Source: Trichoplax adhaerens (lineage: Eukaryota > Placozoa > Uniplacotomia > Trichoplacea > Trichoplacidae). Taken from it: a stretch of DNA of 64,000 nucleotides. The position numbers and the translations under genes were made by a program. The notes beneath the pieces are model-generated. The model had not been told where the DNA came from, searched no databases, and was given only the letters and a program-made list of their open reading frames with translations. Shown in pieces: positions 12,674-26,000 of this stretch; positions within the stretch are counted from its first letter, which is position 1, and the number at the start of each line of letters is the position of its first letter. The stretch is from contig NW_002060943.1 in assembly GCF_000150275.1 (NCBI RefSeq), positions 6,936,299 to 7,000,298 on the forward strand. The letters run 5' to 3'.

Positions 12674-15074
12674 TTATTACGTATGCACGTTAATTTTTCA
12701 AAAAATATCTCATGTCTATATATTTCATTTACGTTGTAACTAAATCGAAAAGCACGTGTGTTACGTAATTGCAAACGTTTTATGTTTTCTTGATTGTGTG
12801 CTTTTTTCGAATCACGCGATGAAAAATGTAATTTTCATCTACCTTTTATTTTTTCTAAAAGAAATATTCTATCATGAAGAAAGTATATTCCATTTTCATT
12901 CATAAAGTTAATGTATAAAAGCGCTTAGTTGATAATAACTTGTTTTATTTAGATCATTAGTATATGATTATATAATCCTCATCTCAATGATTTAGAGAAC
13001 CGATATGAGTCCCCTAACAATTAATAATGTACTTAAACGTAATACGACAGCAATTTAACACATCATTGGGTGGTCATTTTTTTGTTTTGGTTATCTTAAG
13101 TGAGTGAATGCAACAGAGTATGGCTTTAAACCTGCTTCATTATTTTATAGAATGTTTGAGTAAAAAGATATGTGTTAATTCGTTCCATCCTATAAACAGC
13201 ACCGATACATAAATGTCGTGTTTTTCAGTGACTTATGTCACCTTATTAACCTACGAGCATAGAACGAAATGAAGTATATACAAAAATTTCTCTGTTAATG
13301 ATTTAATTTACATATAATTATTTCGGCAATGACGTAACATATTTTCTACTTTTAGCGATAGTATAAATGTAATGATAACATTAATATTGGCAAAGACTTC
13401 TATAAAATTTTATTTTGCATTGATCGGTACGTAGAGCTAAGTGCAGACACATCGCACTTTTGCATAGTTATTCAATTTTACTCGTTACTTGTTTAAAAAT
13501 CAGATTTAATAAACGTTGAACTTTATAGCCTGTGACTCTCTATATCGTCTAATTTTAGATGTATGTACTTGCTGCAGCTAAGCAAGTGGAGTACACTAAT
13601 GCTGATAGTATGTGTATGCTATCCCATCAACAGTTGAGTAGAAAGCGAGATTCAATATACAAATGGTCAACATATCTTGTCGAGGTGTCAACTACTGTAC
13701 GCAAGTGAAGACTCATAGTAATCAATGGTCCATCGCACCAGCCCGCTAATCATATCTGATTCAATTCGTTAGTTTTAGAAGACTGCATAACGAAATCTGA
13801 TTTTGCTGTGTTAACAAGACCTGCTCAACACTGCATGCAATCATTTAAGATTCGAATAATGTCGGCTCCATTCCCATGATTTTATATAATTTATCTTAGA
13901 AAATTTTGAGCATTGCTATTACATAGGACTCTACATACACTACCTACTATTCTATCGAAAAGATATTTCTCTACTTTTTTGTTTCATCTTGACAGTGAAG
14001 ACGTAGACTGAATATGAACAACATGAGATTGAGGAAAATTCCAACCTTAAAATATACTCAAGTTCTTTATTTTCATTAGGAACTTGAGAACGATCATGTT
14101 GCTCACCGTAGTACAGTATGGAGTATGGTGCCAATGATACTCAATATAGTGCGTAGGATTCCTATACGAGGTAGTTAAATTTGGTCATCATGACGGATGG
14201 TGCTCTCTCACCTGATCGTCAAGGATTACAAAGTTGCTTTTAATCTACTTTAATTTAGTCTACATACTCAGTCAGTAGTCGAATAGAGAAATAGAGATTA
14301 TTTTCATCGAATGAATAAACAATTAATCAATATGCAGGAGTAACTTTCCATTACTACCTTACGTGCTGGCTGACTCAGCAAATCTGCTATGTTGTATGTA
14401 TGGTACAATAGTTTCTGTCCATACTGTACTCCACCCAATGCTGTTCTTGTCGTTGACGAAAGATTTACAACCGTTCGAGTAAGCAATCTACGCGTATGAA
14501 TATTAACTTAGGCATTTCAGCAAATAAGCATAGCGCTATTACTAGATCAGTGTAGGCATATTGAATTGGTGTTTGCAAATGCACTGATTCTGTAGCAAAG
14601 CGATTGAAATTAGACCATATCGATGGGAAGCTACAGAATAGTTTAACAACTTTTTGGGCATCCACATTTTGAACTGTTGCATACTTTTTATTTCACTCTC
14701 AGCACTGAATAGCAGGCCCCCTCTATTCGTAGGTCATTATGACGGCCTTGGCTCGCATAATAAGAGATAGTTAATGCAGCGACTTCTACTCATCTTTCTC
14801 TTCAAAATCCCTGATTCACTGTTACTCACAAGTCAAAACTCGCTAATTGAATTAAAAACCAAACACCTTTACCATTCGATATGCGCCGTCTAGATTAATT
14901 AATTAGAACCAACACCTTCATACTGGATGTATGCCGTCTATAGGCTACTACTTTAGTGAGATCTCATGCTCTCTATAATTTATTATTACCAGAAAGCAAT
15001 ACATTCTCTCTTCGATAGAAATAATTTATTTATTATTTCAAGCAAGTGCATCTAGAGGATTTTCTACCCCGTTT

Positions 15075-15325
15075 GTTGATGGCCGCGCCGCGTTAACGAC
15101 TCATTCAACCCATACTATACTTGATTTTCTATACTGAGCTAAAGAGTATTTTTCAAGAGGCTTTCTCGACCCTAGACCCCAACTACCCCATCATCAGCTA
15201 CGGACCGCCGCCCGTCGGTACAGAACCGTCCTGCAATTGAATGTACTAACGACTGCGAACGTTACCTTGGCAGCAGTTCAGGAGTGGCAAAGGCGCCGTA
15301 GAAAATCTTCCTCCATTGCTTCGCG
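15075..15325 (+). promoter_or_regulatory. GC-richer 5' flank of DAW1, candidate promoter/5' UTR
   Basis: Immediately upstream of the DAW1 start codon, composition shifts from strongly AT-rich to locally GC-rich (GGCCGCGCCGCG near 15083; CCGCCGCCCG near 15206; GGCGCCG near 15292). This is the clearest composition island in the first half of the window and fits a promoter or transcribed leader. I cannot identify a specific factor site or start site. Confidence 0.4.
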
Positions 15326-18300
15326 ATGCGTCTGAAACGTTTCTTGCTACGTTATTACCCTCCAGGTACTTAAATATCATCGATTTCTCTATCATAACCT
15401 AATAGCTGGATAATGGAATAGTTTCAAGTGAAGTGATAGCCAAGTTTTAGTGCAAATGGTTGCCATTTCGCGTCGAGCATTGATAGCATCAGCGATGCCA
15501 CTGCTGGTCCTAGTTTTTCCTATCGGCAATGACTTTCTCTAGATTAAATGAAATTAGTAATGGTTTCCTTTTCTATTTAATTATTATTATAGGGATTATC
15601 TTGGAATATGAACAAAATTGCCAATTGCGAACGAAATGCATCGATCTACTAGATTTAAAACCAGAGTGAGTTGATCAATCTACAATAGTTCCATTGCCAA
15701 TGCGCATACAGCGGTGGATGTTAAAGGATAGATATACATGTTGTATACGACGATTGCATACTTTTTTAAACGATAGTAAAGTAATTTCATTACTTATTTT
15801 AGGACCGATATCGATGATTTATTAGAAGATGTTGCAAATAAAGAACCTCTAATAACTCCGTCCAAGTATGAACAAGTTAGGAGACTAATTGCAAGTATCC
15901 TTGACATACCGTACGGCCAAAATAGCCTATGCTACGTGTAAAATCCATCCTTTCATCAATACATACAAATACTGTGTTTAATCGAATTGAATTCCACTGC
16001 TCATCCAATAAACTGAGAAAAAGAAATCTTTAAATGCTGTGCTATGCTATAGTACATTTATAAACCCAACAGTAGTTAAAATTATTGTTTTGGAAAATGT
16101 CTACCATAGCTTATTTTTGTAATTCAAAATTGGACGGTTTGTACATTGTAGACGTAGTCCTGCGATACTTTGCAGTAGCATCAGGCCAAAAGAGCTTGTA
16201 TTCATCAACCAATGTCTCTTGCCTACAAAAAAAGATTTTTCTCTTAACGCTATCTTTACACAGAATTACAATATAAACTCGCTAACAAAGATACAAAGAA
16301 ATTCTATTTATTTAAGGTAATCCAAATGATGTGATTGAATTTTCAATTCGTAATATACACGTATATAAGCCAGACTGGACTCGATCGATGCTCTCGCCAG
16401 CCACGTTCACTTCATATTAAACCTTCTTTATCAATATGATATCATTTTCCTTCTAATAGGTCCTCAGGGCACACATTCTACCTCTTACGAATGTCGCTTT
16501 CAATAAGCCGGGAACTAGGTATCCATAAAAAAATTCTATATAGTAGCAAATAAGTATTATCTATTATAGATTAGGATGCGTTAAGAACTCTATTTTTTAA
16601 ACTGCCCAATATTAATACAGTGCTTGTATATTACAAATTTTATTATAGTTTCATTACTGGAAGCTATGATCGCACTTGTAAAATATGGGATACATCATCA
16701 GGGGAAGAGCTTTACACATTAGAAGGCCATAGGAACGTTGTCTACGCAGTTGCTTTCAATAATCCATACGGGTATAAGTTATTAAATAAGAATAAATCTC
16801 TGTATTTCTTTTGAGATTTAATTAATTTAACATTTTATTATCCTGAAAGATAAGACTTTGAAAGTATATCAATTAGTTTACTTACATATGGACATTAAAT
16901 TGACTTTTCAGCGACAAAATTGCCACGGGATCTTTTGATAAAACGTGCAAGGTTTGACAATGTCATCATACTGTGTATTAAAATAAAATCACTGTGAAAA
17001 ATCATTTAAACAAAATTAAAGTGATACTCTGACAATATACGAGTCTGCTTATAATATTATCGTTGTCATTTTGTAATAACCTCTTTAAACTACCTTACTT
17101 GATATAGCTTTGGAATGCAAATACTGGAAAATGTTATCATACATTTAAAGGACATACAGCCGAAATCGTAAGAAATTAATTTCGATTGTATCACGGTGCA
17201 CGAATAACTTTATTATATTATATCGATAACGGCGTCAATATATAAATTTCGGTAGACGACGTGGTTAAGATTTATACATTAATAAGTAATGATCTACCCA
17301 TATTAGTTCTAATCCCAGTTAAGATAACAATTAATCTACAATATGTTATGGCATTACAATGATAAAAATGAATAATATAGGTTTGCCTTTCCTTCAATCC
17401 TCCGAGCACTATAATTGCCACGGGTAGTATGGACACTACTGCTAAATTGTGGGATTTGCAAAGCGGAACAGAAGTCGCTACATTATCTGTAAGCCTTTAA
17501 ATTACCTACTGCTTATTTGCAAGAATTATATAAAATTTAGATGATAGTATGATAGTATTACTATCTCAATGTACAAAAATTAAGGCAAATTATGTGGATT
17601 GATTGCTATTGAATTAAACATCTATCGATTGCATATCTGCAGAAGCAAAATACTAAAGTTTAAGTAATATCTACAATAGGGTCACACTGCAGAAATAATT
17701 TCACTAGCATTTAATTCAACTGGCAATAAGCTGGTTACTGGATCATTTGATCATACTGTTAGCATATGGGATTCGGAAACTGGTAGACGAATACATACAC
17801 TGATAGGTCATCATAGTGAAATATCCAGTACCCAATTTAATTATGATTCATCGCTCATTATAACTGGATCAATGGTAAGATAAGCTAGTCATATCAGTCA
17901 CGCCCTATTTTATTAATACTCAAGCACTGTTTGTTTTATTAATTTACTCCATAGTCTTTATCAATGTCTCTAACAGTCTTGATTTCGCAGGATAAAACAT
18001 GTAAATTATGGGACGTCAACAGCGGAAAGTGTATTCATACATTCAGGTATTTCAGTCTAACATCGCATGGAGTCGTTGATAGGATAGATAGAAAATTGAT
18101 GGAATGTTGAAAAATTGCTTATTGGTTACTAAATTTACCTAATTCGATAATTATCCAGTGGCCATGAAGACGAAGTTTTAGATGTTAGCTTCAATTTTAC
18201 TGGACATAAATTTGCAACAGCCTCAGCTGATGGTAATTAAATAAATCTTTCCTATGGTTATACGAAATTTAGTATTACTTCATTTATTAGCTATTGCAAG

Positions 18301-18880
18301 TTACTGTTAAATTTAATGGGAGTGAATCTTAACTTTTCTAGGAACGTGTAGGGTTTATGACGCTTATAATCATAATTGTATTACTAAATTGATCGGCCAT
18401 GAAGGCGAAATTTCTAAAGTAAATATATGATGATATCGATGAGATTGATGAACGAAATTTTATATTTACTAAATTATTAAAATACTAATTTTTATCTCTA
18501 CTAGGTATGTTTTAATCCGCAAGGCAATAAAATATTAACAGCAAGTAGCGACAAAACAGCTAGATTATGGGATCCAGAAACTGGCAATTGTCTGCAGGTA
18601 AAGAAGTAATAACGTAGTCATTTCGATATCAGTGATCAGTATGTGGCATGATCAATAACGTAAATGAATATACAACACTTTTTAATAGATCTTGGAAGGA
18701 CATAGTGATGAAATTTTTAGCTGTACATTCAACTACGAAGGAAATATGATTATTACAGGTTACAATATACAATATAGTGCATTTAAAGGATAGATAGCTG
18801 AGCAAATTAAGATAATATATGTAACTTACTTAATTTTAATCGTAGGGAGTAAGGATAACACGTGCAGAATCTGGAGTTAA
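15326..18880 (+). CDS. DAW1: Dynein assembly factor with WD repeats 1
   Basis: DAW1 (WDR69/ODA16 family) is a WD40 propeller adaptor that helps intraflagellar transport carry outer-arm dynein into cilia. The 16 exons join in phase to 415 aa, the length I recall for the human protein: 15326-15365, 15593-15665, 15803-15894, 16264-16316, 16460-16518, 16649-16771, 16912-16951, 17108-17167, 17381-17488, 17680-17874, 17991-18046, 18159-18232, 18342-18418, 18505-18597, 18689-18758, 18846-18880. The start [14 protein letters not shown] matches the conserved N-terminus, which fixes the ATG. The N-terminal segment carries [20 protein letters not shown]. Successive WD blades follow, recognisable by [83 protein letters not shown] and [12 protein letters not shown] before the stop. 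All blades look intact, and a motile-cilium role is expected. Confidence 0.96.
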
Positions 18881-20128
18881 CAAGCATAGAATCTGAAATT
18901 AGCTGGGATTGCTCCTAAAGTTAGTAAATGGATAGGGCACACTTAACTTCGATAAAATAGTTTTCCCCGGTGTATCTAACATTAGCTTTTAACACCAATA
19001 GGTATATTATTAAGATGATGTCATATAATTGTACGAAATGATAAATTTTATAATAAGCCGTGCGTAGTCAATAATGGTAAATGATTGATAAATCAATTAC
19101 GGTGTCACCATCAATGCAGAGTAAAACTCTATTTGATTTCTTTACAAAGAATTTGATAACATCAGACGCTATGTGGTGTAACTATTATTCCGCTGACGAA
19201 GGCTATGATATTTCATGTAAAATCTTAAATCATGTAGAACTAATTTCATTTACTATTTTCAAAGGTTGATTAGATATATTATATCGCCATTATATTATAA
19301 AAATGAATATGTACCAGATTGTGAATGTAAATATAATGTATTGCGATTTAAGATGCCCTAATGTTACGTAACTTTTAAACAATAATCGCTAAACTCCTGG
19401 CATTATCGATTTCTTCACCCTTTTACGATATAATAAAACTGCCCATTCTATTTTTATCGAATACTAATAAGCACTGGCGAATGATGATATACTATTAGCA
19501 TTAATAGTATATTTGCAGTATAAGTGCAACCGTAACTGAGGATCCTGAAGTTTGAAATTCCCATATAGTTAAATAACACGTATAGTTAAGTGTAGAGCAA
19601 AGTAAGCTAGAAATCGTTTCCTGCATTTTAAAATAATTTGAGTGCATAAATGTCTTCGCATAATAGGAAAATAGTCATTACAAATGGTCTGTGTTAAAAA
19701 TTGTTAGATTTTGAGTGCTCATTTATTTCCTTTTTCCTTTCAAATTAAATTAACAACGCATTGTCCCATATAAAAATTTAAATAGAACAAAAAAATGTAC
19801 TAAAACAAGATTATATACTCAAACAAATTAAAACTTCTTCTATAAATTATTAGTTTATGTAATTAAAGATAGAGGGGTACTATTGTATGGATATTACTAC
19901 GTTACAAAAACTTGAAAAAATGTAAAGTTAAGAAATTATCAAACGCTTGGTTGCCTAATATTTTTGATTGATTATATGGAAATTTTTAGTGCATTAAGCA
20001 TAGCTAACGATGATCTATTTTAAATGATATCGTAGTTATAATTACGTAGAATTTTCAATAAAGCTAGATATAGTACTATTTATGTAGGGTAAAAATCGTA
20101 GCACTCTATAAATTTACTTTTAGCGAAC
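18881..20128. other. Convergent intergenic spacer (DAW1 / CNTNAP-like)
   Basis: About 1.25 kb between two converging stop codons, so it should hold both 3' UTRs. AATAAA-type signals occur, for example near 19431. A 62-codon open frame at 19081-19269 has no recognisable domain or splice context and I do not call it a gene. Confidence 0.6.
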
Positions 20129-20790
20129 TCAGTCATTAGATCTATTAGGTTGCACACTATCATCATGTTGTTCATGCTTTTCTAATGTGTCACCATCCAT
20201 TAAATTAATCTCCTCCAAATGATCATTACATAAATTGTTAACATCTAGATTATCGTTATCGTTATCGTAGCAATTAGAATTTCTTGGAGTAATCTTAGTT
20301 ATTGACTGTGATTGACGTTTTGAAACATGATTCGATTGATCTGAAGTCGATCCCACAATTTGATCAGGTTGATCAGTATTTTCTATTATTTCTTTATCCA
20401 TATGCGTCAATTCTATGCTCTTTTCTTTCTTAGGCCTTAACACATAATACCAATATAACACCACGATAATTATTACTACTAATATAAATGAAACCACGCC
20501 AGCAACGATCCCAATTGTCATACTTTGTTGACTTCCTGTCAATGCAGTGCCTATAGTATTGACAAAGGGTACCGATCCAGTTCCAAGACCAGAAGTAAAA
20601 ATTTGTTGTGAACTAGATGTTGTCGATTGCTTTGAACTTGTTGTGGGAGCAGCATTACTTGCCTTTGAAATAGGCTTATTTGTTGAAGGTATTTTGGTTG
20701 TAGATGGGATTTTATTAGTAAAATGTGTTGTAGATTTTGTTAAGGTTGTTGAAGTAGTAGTGGGTAAAATTTGGCCATTAATACAAATAG
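20129..20790 (-). other. Stalk, membrane helix and cytoplasmic tail of CNTNAP-like protein
   Basis: A Thr/Ser/Pro-rich stalk (repeats such as TTTSTTLTKSTTHFTNKIPS) leads into a hydrophobic helix from IGIVAGVVSFILVVIIIVVL to WYYVL, then a basic juxtamembrane stop RPKKEK. The tail of roughly 90 residues is acidic/Asn-rich (CYDNDNDNLDVNN) and ends NRSND. Vertebrate CNTNAP and neurexin tails carry a protein-4.1-binding juxtamembrane segment and a C-terminal PDZ ligand. Here the basic-plus-hydroxyl juxtamembrane segment is present, but the last residues do not look like a classical hydrophobic-ended PDZ ligand. Confidence 0.8.
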
Positions 20791-23700
20791 CTTCTTTTAC
20801 TTCATGTCTTGATTGATTTGGAATAAATTCTATATTCTGACTCTTAGGTGATTGATATGCTAAATCAAGTAGACGTAAACCCAAAATTGATACATTATTC
20901 AAGCATAGACCACCTAAGCCATTATTTCCATCGCCCAACTGAATTGTTATATTATTATGTAAGCTCAATTTCACCACATCTTGTACTTCTTTACCGTCGA
21001 CAGAAATCAAATTTCTTTCTAAATCAATTAAGACATCATGACGTTGTTGATCGTTATACTTTACTCGATTTAATTCATTCAATATTATATTAGAATCGTT
21101 TACAACCAACAATATTCTACTGTTATCGATAGCTAGGATTAATTCACTTTGTGGGCTATTTTCAATTGATAATTTTAAATTAAGAATATCAATATGAGAC
21201 AAATTGGTCCAAAATGATAAGAAAATCCGATTGTCTGACGGATTAAATTCGCTGTTAGTATATCTTATACCATTTCCGTTACTAAACTGAGCCCCTCGAA
21301 CTATATACAAGCAAAAAAATAATATAAATTAGTTAATAATATATATTATTCGCACGTCAAGAGATAATTAACTACGAAAGGAAAACCATACAAATTATCA
21401 TAGTACTTACTGTGACTACAGACTGGTCCAATATATTGCGTTGATGAACAATCGCAATAAAATGAAGAGTAATTTCCTTGACATACGGAAAAGTGTTGAC
21501 ACGGAGTTTTAAAGCATGGAATTTTACAGCTATTAACAATGGTATTTCCGATATATTGTTGAAGACTATATTTCTTCAGTCCAATAAAGAAATCACCTAG
21601 GCAACCAGTAAAACCATCCATATTCCTATACAGCAAACAAAATGGTTTGGATACAAACGCATATGAATTATTATTTAATATAAATATAAATGTATGCTTA
21701 CGTAAATAATACTATCAAATTTTGTTGAAAAAATAGTCAGTTTGAACCATTAATCATAAACTATTTACATTGCAGAGTTATAGCCAATTGAGAGTATTCC
21801 ACTGAGATCAAATCGAATTAATTGGTGAATAGTGGACGTTACGCCTTTCTTTTCAAATGATGTAGCTTGATCAACACTAAGCCAACTTCCAGATAGCGAT
21901 AAACTAAACCTTATTTGATGCCAGTTATCATCGTTGTATAGATTATAACCTTCAGCTGCAACGGATAGTTGTTGTTGGCCATGACCTTGTCCTAAATCAT
22001 ATGTTAGATTCACTTGCTTTGGAGATACGGTCAGTACAACTCGAGTTGATAACCCTTGCAAAAAAAGTAAGATCCCATAAACTGATTTCCCTTTAAATGA
22101 AATTCTAATATGACCATCGGATAATTGTTGCCGATTTAATGCAATTCCATGACGATTTGAAGTTAATGTTATTATATCTGATGGAGGTGCTAAATGAGAA
22201 CATAATTTACATATTAGAAATGAGAACTAATAAAGTCATACAAAGATATTAAAAATCGGTAGTTCATTAATTTGAAATTAATATTATAATATCTGATAGA
22301 AGTACTAAGAGAGAATATAATTTAAACATTACAAATTAGAAATGATAAGTCATGCAAGATAATCAGAAATTGATAGTTTATTGATTTGAAATTAATATTA
22401 TAATATCTAGCGGAGGTGATAAAGAGGATATTGTTTAAATGTTACAAATTGGAATTAATAAAGTTATATAAAGATAATTAAAAATTGATAGTTCTTTATT
22501 TATAACTAATCTTAATAAATTCTCTTGAATAATAATAGCACTAGGTTTATTTTCATACCTTGACCATCGCAAGTTAAGCTACCAAGTTGGATAAGACTTT
22601 GTCGTTGGATATCATTTGATTGGTAACCGACATGGACCTGAGTAACCGGTAAATGTGCTTTGCTGGTCAAAGTACCTTCATCCGATGCCCATGTTTGTCG
22701 ATTGGCATCACAATTACATACTTTAGTCTTATTGATGCAGGAATCTACAGTACCGCAAGCACATTTTCGAGAACCAATTGGAGCACCACTCCAACTATTC
22801 ATAGCTTGGCCATGGCGAGATACCCACCATACGTAAGGTTGATGAGGATAATTAAGCAGAACAGATCGGCTACAGAAATAGTTTAAGACTTGACCACACG
22901 TATTAGAGTTATTAATTAAAGCAGTAATTTGAGAAATTGAAATATTCTGTAATTGAATTCCTATACCATCTTGATAAGTAATATCAATAACACGAGCACC
23001 AGGTCCAATAGAATTATTTTGTGGTACATTATACGGATTAGTTCCAAATTGATGACGAATAGTGGTTATAGTTAAATCAGATCTGCTACAAAAAGTGGGA
23101 AATGGCTGTAGTAAACCATTAGGGCCATCAGGGTCGATATTATACCATCCATCCGCCTTACTTTCTTGAAGGCGAAAGATATCGTAGCAAGATTGTTGGT
23201 ATCGATCTATATATTTATGTATAATAAAATTTTCAACCTATTCGAATCCCATATTAACAAAGTATAACATTCAATCTTATGCTTGTATTGTATCCGACTT
23301 CTATTACAAATTATTCATTTAGAGAAGAAAATGACTCGTATCTCATCAGGTAAAGCAATGCACAACGCAATCCATTTAGGTATAGATTAAAATATAATAC
23401 TTTGATTTGAAGAATTATTTCAGTGCTATATTAACTTTAAACTGTAAAAATATCTCGGCAGCATAGTATACCACTGGCAAACGCTACGGAAAATGGATAT
23501 AGTTTTTTTAGTGTATTAGGAAAGAATTTTTAAATATCGTAATACTTATATATATCTTCTTCTCATCTTATTCTCTGTATTTCCTATAGATACACAATTA
23601 CATACTCTCATCCTACTTAAAATACCTCGTAAACTCGATTTACATGCAATAAATTTACAAAAAGGTTTCAATCTTTTAGAATAAGAGTCTATTGAAATAC

Positions 23701-24879
23701 TGTTATATGCGGTTAAGTACAAACTTACATTGTTGGCATCGGGTACCCTCATAATGATTGGTAGGGCTACAGTTGCATTCAAATGTATTATATTTATTCT
23801 TACATTCTCCACCGTGTTGGCAAGGATAGAATGGAAGACAATAATCTTGAGCACCGCATATATTTAATTGGACATCGGTTAACGAATAGTAGATCGATTG
23901 AAATGTTGTAATTGCCCATTCCATGTTAACTGTTGAATACATCCATGAAATTGAATTGTTACAGTTCGATTTTGAGTCTTATTTTGATTATCGATTGGCT
24001 GGAGAGATGTTAATGTTGTTTCTTCATTATCAAGTATAACGCGGCAATGTGTTCGATTTAATATAACAGATAAGTGATGCCAGTAACCGTCAAAAATGTC
24101 TCTATTAATGACTGCTGGCAAAGGTGCAAAATTGGATACATCAACAAATATGACCTTGTTATTTATAAAAAGTCGAAGCATATGCATGGATTGAGTTTCA
24201 GTGATATATAATAGTTGAGTTTGTTGTGAATACGATGCACGAAATACAAACGTTAAATTATATTCAGCAGATTGATTATAAATCTGCTCCATGAATTGAA
24301 TGCTTGATTGTGATTTGGATAAATAAGCTAATTGAATATCTTGATTTTGGCAAGAAAGTTGACTTAAATTTCCAATAATTACCTTCTCTTTGACGAAGAG
24401 ATTAGCATTATTCTGAGAGAATGTAATATTATGCATACATCCGATAAAATTTTGAGTCAAATTGAATCTTGTCTGAATTTCGCTTGGTGTGCCACCGATA
24501 TACGCTATGCCATGGATGGAATAACGATTGAATGGTGCTAATAAATGTTGAGAATGAGAAAGGAATGAATCGACTTGTAGAATAAAATTTTCTCCAAGTC
24601 GATATAGATTAACCATATGAGGTTGATGATTGCTGATTAATACTCCATTATTTAGCTCCATACTGTTCAATCCTAGACTTTCATCATGAATAATCCATAG
24701 CGCTTTCAAATAGCCAGATTTTATTTGGATGGATAGATAACTTGAATTCCCGGAAATAGGTAAAAGAAATAGCTGTCCATCGATTTGATTACTTTTAATT
24801 TGAAATTGGAGCGTCATATTATCGGCATGATCGGTAATATTGACCGCCATATAGTTACGTCCATCAAATGCCGTAGCCC
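20129..24879 (-). CDS. CNTNAP/neurexin-IV-like adhesion protein, N-terminus not found
   Basis: A single-pass surface protein of the contactin-associated (Caspr/neurexin IV) family, which acts in cell-cell junctions. Exons in transcript order: 24879-23729, 23206-22559, 22189-21769, 21625-21411, 21300-20129. Domain order is LamG, LamG, EGF, fibrinogen-like, LamG, EGF, LamG, mucin-like stalk, membrane helix, cytoplasmic tail. That is the CNTNAP layout minus the N-terminal signal peptide and discoidin (F5/8C) domain. Diagnostic pieces are CQHGGECKNKYNTFECNC (EGF1), SCYDIF...DGWYNIDPDGPNG and KVCNCDANRQTW (fibrinogen-like), and MDGFTGCLGDFFIG (end of the third LamG). The exon at 24879 starts in phase 1, so at least one upstream exon exists. 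The reading frame breaks at the LamG2/EGF1 junction (see 23846-23942). Confidence 0.88.
22154..22500 (-). repeat. Intronic triplication of exon start and 3' splice site (~115 bp unit)
   Basis: Three related blocks begin at about 22154, 22269 and 22383. The first covers the 5' end of the LamG exon (21769-22189) with its acceptor. The other two are degenerate copies inside the intron. Shared text on the plus strand is TTTGAA(A/G)TTAAT(A/G)TTAT, then ATATCT, a GGAGGTG-like element and AGAAAT. On the minus strand the copy near 22269 keeps an acceptor-like CTCTTAG, while the third has lost the AG. Confidence 0.8.
23846..23942 (-). other. Frame break at the LamG2-EGF1 junction
   Basis: Reading 5'-3' on the minus strand, the LamG2 frame (FHGCIQQLTWNGQLQHFN) reaches a TAA at 23881-23879. 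The EGF frame (DVQLNICGAQDYCLPFYPC) is open only in the -1 register, from 23942 onward. Both frames are good family sequence, so the product needs a shift between them. One option is a single missing base, by mutation or sequence error. The other is a 38-nt intron, 23883-23846 (GTTAAC...CTCAAG), which restores phase but removes the Cys of NIC that normally closes the LamG disulphide. I favour the single-base lesion. Confidence 0.7.
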
Positions 24880-25658
24880 CTATCAAGGTGAAATAATTAC
24901 AATTAAAATAAGCCATAGTGTATAGGCTGAGTTGATGTCTTTAAACTATTATATATCAAAAATATTATATGAAATATAGTACTGTAGTATTTCTGCATCT
25001 AGTGATTACGTAGTCTACTAATAATATTAAACTGAAATAAAGCGTTCTTGATATATAAAGCAACTACGAACGTTACTTTATTCAGCAGCGAAAATAAATG
25101 AATAACGCCATTTCACAAAAAATATATAACAGAAATTTATCACTCTCAGAATAAATTAGGGAATGCTACTATTAATAATTTACGCTGTATTGATCTAGTA
25201 TCCAGTCACTTATACTCTAAATATCGGATATTAACGCAATGCGGCTATTTCCCCATTTACAAGATAAAAATAAATTTTACTTACTTTAGTCATTAATCTA
25301 GCCTGATAACCATAATATGAAAGTAAGTACAGAAACTTAAACCTTACATAGCCTAACTGATAATGGTTATTATCGGGAATCATAGTTATGAAGAAATTTT
25401 GCTCTAGATAATTACTCTAACTAAGCTATTTTCTGGACTAAGTTTAGTATCTATAAACATAGGGTTAAAATAATTAGTAGCTTATGATATAGAATCGAGG
25501 AAAGAAGCTGACCATACAATAATGAAGCCAGTAACTACTGTTAATAGAGCTATCAAATAAATTCTGAATTTAAATATTAACTTAAATCAAAGCTATTTTC
25601 TAACCTTATACTAATATACAGTAATACTAATTTACATCTACTTCTATGCAATCAAATA

Positions 25659-26000
25659 GATAACTTTTGAAATGGAGCAAAAATGCGAAATTGAGTACGG
25701 ATAAATTAATGGTGGCTATTACTGTAAGATATACCCATATATAATGCAATACTTTTAGGTTATAACATGGATAGCTTTTGAAAATGGAAATAAAACTAGA
25801 AATTGACCACAAGATTAAACTTTCCGTCATCTTTGTCGTGAGATATATCCACACACTAGTAAATAATTTCAGACAATCAAATCGATAACTTGTGCAATGT
25901 TAGGAAATCGAGCAAAGATAACGTCCTCCTCATAACTAATTTTTAAATTTCGAAATGGCATTACAACAAGAAATCGAGTATAAGTCAAAATTCGGATTTT
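25659..26000. repeat. Degenerate tandem repeat, ~112-bp period
   Basis: Blocks begin near 25659, 25770 and 25883 with GATA(A/G)CTT(T/G)TG. Each has A-rich text containing GAAAT(T/C)GA and, in the first two, a later (G)AGATATA(C/T)CCA motif. AATCAAAT precedes copies one and three. A partial fourth block lies at about 25950-26000. The copies have diverged widely by substitution. Confidence 0.6.

Larger units (their letters stand above)
12253..15325. other. Intergenic spacer between DGK and DAW1
   Basis: About 3.1 kb. It holds the DGK 3' flank, a TA microsatellite near 12637-12673, short open frames on the minus strand around 13950-14665 that I cannot assign, and a GC-richer patch at about 15075-15325 next to the DAW1 start. 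A loose direct repeat lies at 14867-14940, where 'aaccaa(a)cacctt' and 'atgc(g)ccgtcta' recur. Confidence 0.6.

Noticed and set aside
19081-19269. 62-codon plus-strand open frame after DAW1
   Set aside because: It lies in the expected DAW1 3' UTR, has no domain, no splice context and AT-driven composition.
20547-21093. Open frames antisense to the CNTNAP-like last exon
   Set aside because: These are shadows of the Thr/Ser-rich coding sequence on the other strand.
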